A stretch of 9,694 nt of DNA from Prolixibacteraceae bacterium (GTDB lineage: Bacteria > Bacteroidota > Bacteroidia > Bacteroidales > Prolixibacteraceae): NCBI GenBank assembly GCA_003537645.1, contig DPRM01000029.1:1-9694 (forward strand), read 5' to 3'. This document shows, in pieces, positions 7,084 through 9,694 of the stretch. The translations under genes and the position numbers were made by a program. Position 1 is the first letter of the stretch, and each line of letters opens with the position of its first letter. The notes under the pieces were generated by a model. It did not search any database and was not told the origin of the DNA. It worked only from the letters and a program-made list of their open reading frames with translations.

Positions 7084-8550
7084 ATGGCTAATGTAGAAAA
7101 ACTGAAAACCGTTAAATTTTACAGCGGTGAAACTACTCCTCTTGAAATGCACAAAGTGCGCGTGGTTCAAAAACTAAACCTTTTACCCATCGAAGAACGC
7201 AAAGAATCAATTTATGGAGCCGGGTTCAATACTTTCCTGCTTCAAAACAAGGATGTTTTCCTCGATATGCTTACCGATTCGGGCACCAATGCAATGAGCG
7301 ACAATCAGGTAGCAGCAATGAGTGTTGCCGACGATTCGTATGCTGGCTCGGCCAGTTACACGAAGCTGGTAGGAGCAATTAAAGAAGTTTTCAATCAGGA
7401 TTATTTTTTACCGGTACATCAGGGGCGTGCAGCAGAACACATTATTGCCAAAACTTTTTGTAAGCCCGGAACAGTTGTTCCGATGAACTACCACTTCACT
7501 ACAACCAAAGCACACATCGAAATGATGGGCAGTGCTGTTGAGGAAATTTATACCGATGAAGCCCTGAAAACCAAAAGCGATTTTCCGTTTAAAGGGAACA
7601 TGGATATTAACAAGCTAAACGCAGTAATTGAAAAATGGGGTGCTGCGAATGTTGCCTACATTCGTTTCGAAGCCGGGACCAACCTTATTGGCGGACAACC
7701 CTTTTCGATGGCCAATCTTCGCGAAGTTTCGGCGATTGCCAAAGCGAACAACATTATGCTGCTGATGGATACCAGTTTGATTAATGAAAACCTTTATTTT
7801 ATCAAAATTCGCGAGGAAGGTTATCAGGATAAACCGATTAAGGATATTTTGCACGAGATGATGAGTTACTGCGACTTCTCCTACTTCTCGGGCCGCAAAG
7901 TGAGTTGCACACGTGGCGGTGGAATTTGCACCAACAACCACGATATTTACATGAAAATGCGCGATTGGGTGCCGCTCTTCGAAGGGTTTTTAACTTATGG
8001 CGGTATGAGCGTGCGCGAAATTGAAGCGATGGCTGTTGGTCTTATTGAAACTTTAGATTTCAATGTGATCAGCCATTCTCCAACCTTTATCAAATATCTG
8101 GTTGATGCGCTTGATAGCAAAGGAATTCCGGTAATCACCCCTTCCGGAGGATTGGGCTGCCACCTCAATGCTGGTATGTTTATTCCGCACGTGCCACAAA
8201 CACAGTATCCGGCAGGAGCGCTTGCTGCTGCTTTGTATATTTGTTCAGGGATTCGCGGAATGGAACGTGGTACCATTTCGAGCGTGCGTGATGCCGATGG
8301 CAACGACATTTTATCCGACATCGAATTGTTACGTCTTGCCTTTCCTCGCAGGGTATTTACCTTGTCGCAGGTTAAGTATGCCGAAGACCGTATTCAGTGG
8401 TTGTTCGATAACCGCGAACTGATTGGTGGTTTGGAATGGGTGGAAGAACCTCCGGTACTTCGCTTTTTTGTTGGTAAATTAAAACCTATTGGCGATTGGG
8501 TTGATAAACTTGTTGCAAAATTCCGGGCAGATTTTGGCGATAGCTTGTAA
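7084..8550 (+). CDS. tyrosine phenol-lyase/tryptophanase-family PLP beta-lyase, atypical
   Basis: The 488-residue protein aligns over its length with tyrosine phenol-lyase (TPL, 456 residues) and tryptophanase, with about 15 extra N-terminal residues. These enzymes use PLP to beta-eliminate an aromatic amino acid to phenol or indole, pyruvate and ammonia. By position (TPL numbers from memory): T64 (T49), Y86 (Y71), phosphate-binding HQGR 112-115 (Q98-R100), F138 (F123), N200 (N185), D229 (D214), Schiff-base lysine K272 in SGRK (K257) and carboxylate-binding R417 (R404). Positions that separate the two enzymes are TPL-like: R395 in MERG (R381; isoleucine in tryptophanase) and F461 in LRFF (F448; histidine in tryptophanase). 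However, L232 replaces the PLP-contacting arginine (R217), and the aspartate after the lysine is valine. The substrate is therefore uncertain. It is a cytoplasmic, apparently monocistronic gene ending at a terminator. Database naming as 'tryptophanase' would be unsafe. Confidence 0.9.
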   Translation: MANVEKLKTVKFYSGETTPLEMHKVRVVQKLNLLPIEERKESIYGAGFNTFLLQNKDVFLDMLTDSGTNAMSDNQVAAMSVADDSYAGSASYTKLVGAIKEVFNQDYFLPVHQGRAAEHIIAKTFCKPGTVVPMNYHFTTTKAHIEMMGSAVEEIYTDEALKTKSDFPFKGNMDINKLNAVIEKWGAANVAYIRFEAGTNLIGGQPFSMANLREVSAIAKANNIMLLMDTSLINENLYFIKIREEGYQDKPIKDILHEMMSYCDFSYFSGRKVSCTRGGGICTNNHDIYMKMRDWVPLFEGFLTYGGMSVREIEAMAVGLIETLDFNVISHSPTFIKYLVDALDSKGIPVITPSGGLGCHLNAGMFIPHVPQTQYPAGALAAALYICSGIRGMERGTISSVRDADGNDILSDIELLRLAFPRRVFTLSQVKYAEDRIQWLFDNRELIGGLEWVEEPPVLRFFVGKLKPIGDWVDKLVAKFRADFGDSL

Positions 8551-8572
8551 TCTCCTGAAAATAGATAAATCG

Positions 8573-8606
8573 CAGCCCTGTAAGCAATCGTTTACAGGGC
8601 TGTTTT
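8573..8606 (+). terminator. intrinsic terminator after the PLP lyase
   Basis: A perfect 11-bp stem, CAGCCCTGTAA (8573-8583) with TTACAGGGCTG (8592-8602), closes an 8-base loop and is followed by TTTTGCTT. It lies 23 bases after the lyase stop. Confidence 0.9.
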
Positions 8607-8636
8607 GCTTATAGAAAGTAATCCCATTGTCAAAAA

Positions 8637-8772
8637 AGTCATTCAATTGGCATTTTGTAGTCATTCAATTGGCAGGAAATGACAACTGAATGACAATAAA
8701 TGAACCACAACTGACTGATACAAAATGCCAAATAGGTATATAAACGGTCAATCATATAGAAATCATACCGTT
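8637..8772. repeat. short direct and inverted repeats in a convergent intergenic region
   Basis: AGTCATTCAATTGGCA occurs at 8637-8652 and again at 8659-8674, exactly 22 bases apart. A diverged inverted copy (13 of 16) lies at 8680-8695. TTGGCATTTTGT (8647-8658) is a perfect inverted match of ACAAAATGCCAA (8720-8731). AACGGT (8743-8748) and ACCGTT (8767-8772) form a further dyad that reaches into the end of the minus-strand gene. No coding frame is present. Candidates are a small MITE-like remnant, a bidirectional terminator or mRNA-end structure, or binding sites. I recognise no named element. Confidence 0.6.
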
Positions 8773-9326
8773 GCCAAAAAATGACAGGTTTTATTTCCCC
8801 TCCTGACTGACTCCAGAATCTTTACATCAATTGGTCGGCCCAATGCAGTTTCGAAAATGGCTTGATGGGTGGCGCGGGTGCATTCGCAATGCAGATCGTT
8901 CGGTTTTGCCGGGCGAAATTTGGCCGCCGGACAATAACATCCCTGCGAAACTTCTCCGTACCGGATATGTACCGTATTTCCTTCCTTCCAGACTTCAAAA
9001 TTACTTTTATAGGCTTCAAGCAATTTATCAACGCTACCTTTTCCCCTTTCAGCAATGTCGCTTTTAAACTTGAAACGGTTAAAACAACCTCGTCCGCAAC
9101 CGGCAAGCAGTTTCACTTTCGTAGGTTCGTCAAGTTCGGTTTCGATAGTCGAAACGAGGTCGGACAACCAATTTTGAATAAACTCTTTTTCCTGAAGTAG
9201 TTGGCTGTATTTCTCATCGTCTTCAGGAATTGACTCGTTGGCCAGCAGGCTGGTTACCGGCAATAAAAAGCATCCGGCACAGGCGCTGGCTGCCAGCGAA
9301 CTCCGGAAAAAATCTTTTCTGTTCAT
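8763..9326 (-). CDS. small exported cysteine-rich protein, possibly DUF6144-like
   Basis: The protein has 187 residues. The N-terminus NRKDFFRSSLAASACAGCFL (2-21) is an export signal; the RK pair with FF loosely resembles a Tat signal and there are two signal-region cysteines, but a lipobox is not clear. The mature part has seven cysteines: C77 and C81 (GCGRGC), C130 and C132 (GCYCP), C147 and C149 (CEC), and C181. The end has GRPIDVKILESVRRGNKTC, a layout I associate, without certainty, with DUF6144 and ATC-hydrolase-like proteins. Paired cysteines suggest a metal or iron-sulfur site or disulfides; function is unknown. It stands alone, convergent with the PLP lyase, and 180 bases from the end of the cardiolipin synthase gene on the same strand. 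The ATG at 9326 is the first usable start and is followed directly by the signal. Confidence 0.8.
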   Translation of the reverse strand: MNRKDFFRSSLAASACAGCFLLPVTSLLANESIPEDDEKYSQLLQEKEFIQNWLSDLVSTIETELDEPTKVKLLAGCGRGCFNRFKFKSDIAERGKGSVDKLLEAYKSNFEVWKEGNTVHIRYGEVSQGCYCPAAKFRPAKPNDLHCECTRATHQAIFETALGRPIDVKILESVRRGNKTCHFLATV

Positions 9327-9435
9327 TGTTGCTATTTTTAGGTTTTCAAAGGAGACAATTCTCTATTGATTTACCCTTTCTGAAATCAATGAATGACGGG
9401 AATGGCAGGGTGAAGGGTTAACTTTAAGTTGTTGT

Positions 9436-9456
9436 GGGTTACGGGTTGCGAGTTAC
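9436..9456 (+). repeat. three tandem GGGTTRC-like heptamers
   Basis: GGGTTAC, GGGTTGC and GAGTTAC follow one another without a gap in noncoding DNA between the cysteine-rich gene and the cardiolipin synthase gene. Longer arrays of this heptamer occur, as I recall, between genes in some Bacteroidota. The rest of 9327-9506 shows no gene and no clear promoter. Confidence 0.5.
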
Positions 9457-9506
9457 AGGCTTACCAAGTGGTAATATTGTATCCATCCAATTTGATCACC
9501 AGCGTT

Positions 9507-9694
9507 TTACAACATCGGACTCAGAATGCGGGCAAACGATTCTTTAATTTTGTTGATCCGCGGCCGTTTCATCCATTCGTCCAAAACAACGACATCGCTT
9601 TTGTTTTGATCATCTAAAAATTGCCCGGTTAAAATTCCGGCAATTTCTTCGTCGTAGATCATGGCATTTACTTCGAAATTGGTTTCCAAACTTC
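9507..9694 (-). CDS. cls: cardiolipin synthase, C-terminal fragment (5' end outside window)
   Basis: About 62 codons of an open frame enter from the right edge and stop at TAA (9509-9507). The text SLETNFEVNAMIYDEE, FLDDQNKSDVV, LDEWMKRP and final SFARILSPML matches the conserved end of bacterial cardiolipin synthases of the phospholipase D superfamily, where the last helix commonly reads ARLLSPLL. The HKD catalytic motifs lie upstream, outside the window, so completeness cannot be judged. The full enzyme is a membrane protein that condenses two phosphatidylglycerols to cardiolipin and glycerol. The in-frame TTG at 9689 is an internal leucine codon, not a start. Confidence 0.85.
   Translation of the reverse strand, partial: SLETNFEVNAMIYDEEIAGILTGQFLDDQNKSDVVVLDEWMKRPRINKIKESFARILSPML

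Noticed and set aside
8637..8731. The 16-base repeats as a CRISPR array.
   Set aside because: Only two direct copies exist, units are 22 bases apart leaving 6-base spacers, and no cas genes are present.

Overview
The window looks like a chromosomal piece of a Bacteroidota genome, plausibly Bacteroidia of the Marinilabiliales/Prolixibacteraceae type, though I cannot fix the rank from sequence alone. The signs are a type IX secretion (Por) tail on one exported protein, a CBM9-like/DUF5916 outer-membrane protein, signal peptides ending in the Bacteroidota-style 'AQ', promoter elements of the TAnnTTTG type, and mostly absent Shine-Dalgarno sequences.

Left half (1-5908): a minus-strand gene block faces a plus-strand AraC-family regulator across a 155-base divergent promoter region. 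In transcription order the block is a secreted esterase-713-like alpha/beta hydrolase (4841-3738), a spacer rich in TGTCA/TGACA dyads, a second exported alpha/beta hydrolase with a cysteine nucleophile (3617-2565), a cytoplasmic aldo-keto reductase (2563-1703), and a CBM9-like/DUF5916 protein (1706 to beyond base 1, so cut by the window edge). The last three are packed with a 1-base gap and an ATGA overlap. The layout suggests a regulator-controlled unit in which two periplasmic or surface hydrolases act on an ester or carbonyl compound, a cytoplasmic reductase handles a carbonyl product, and an outer-membrane protein is co-expressed. The substrate is not visible in the sequence.

Middle (5909-8606): a DUF2271 protein with a T9SS sorting tail ends at a strong intrinsic terminator. 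It carries a sequence matching the ApbE flavinylation motif, so it may be a surface flavoprotein. After about 220 bases of AT-rich noncoding DNA comes a 488-residue PLP lyase of the tryptophanase/tyrosine phenol-lyase family, also followed by a clear terminator. It keeps the residues that mark tyrosine phenol-lyases but has a leucine where a PLP-contacting arginine is expected.

Right end (8607-9694): a repeat-rich convergent intergenic stretch, a small exported cysteine-rich protein on the minus strand, a noncoding stretch with three GGGTTRC-like heptamers, and the C-terminus of a cardiolipin synthase running off the right edge.

Nothing here is clearly a new defence or mobile system. The best leads are the atypical tyrosine phenol-lyase-like enzyme, the putative surface flavoprotein, and the AraC-controlled hydrolase/reductase block with its structured spacer.
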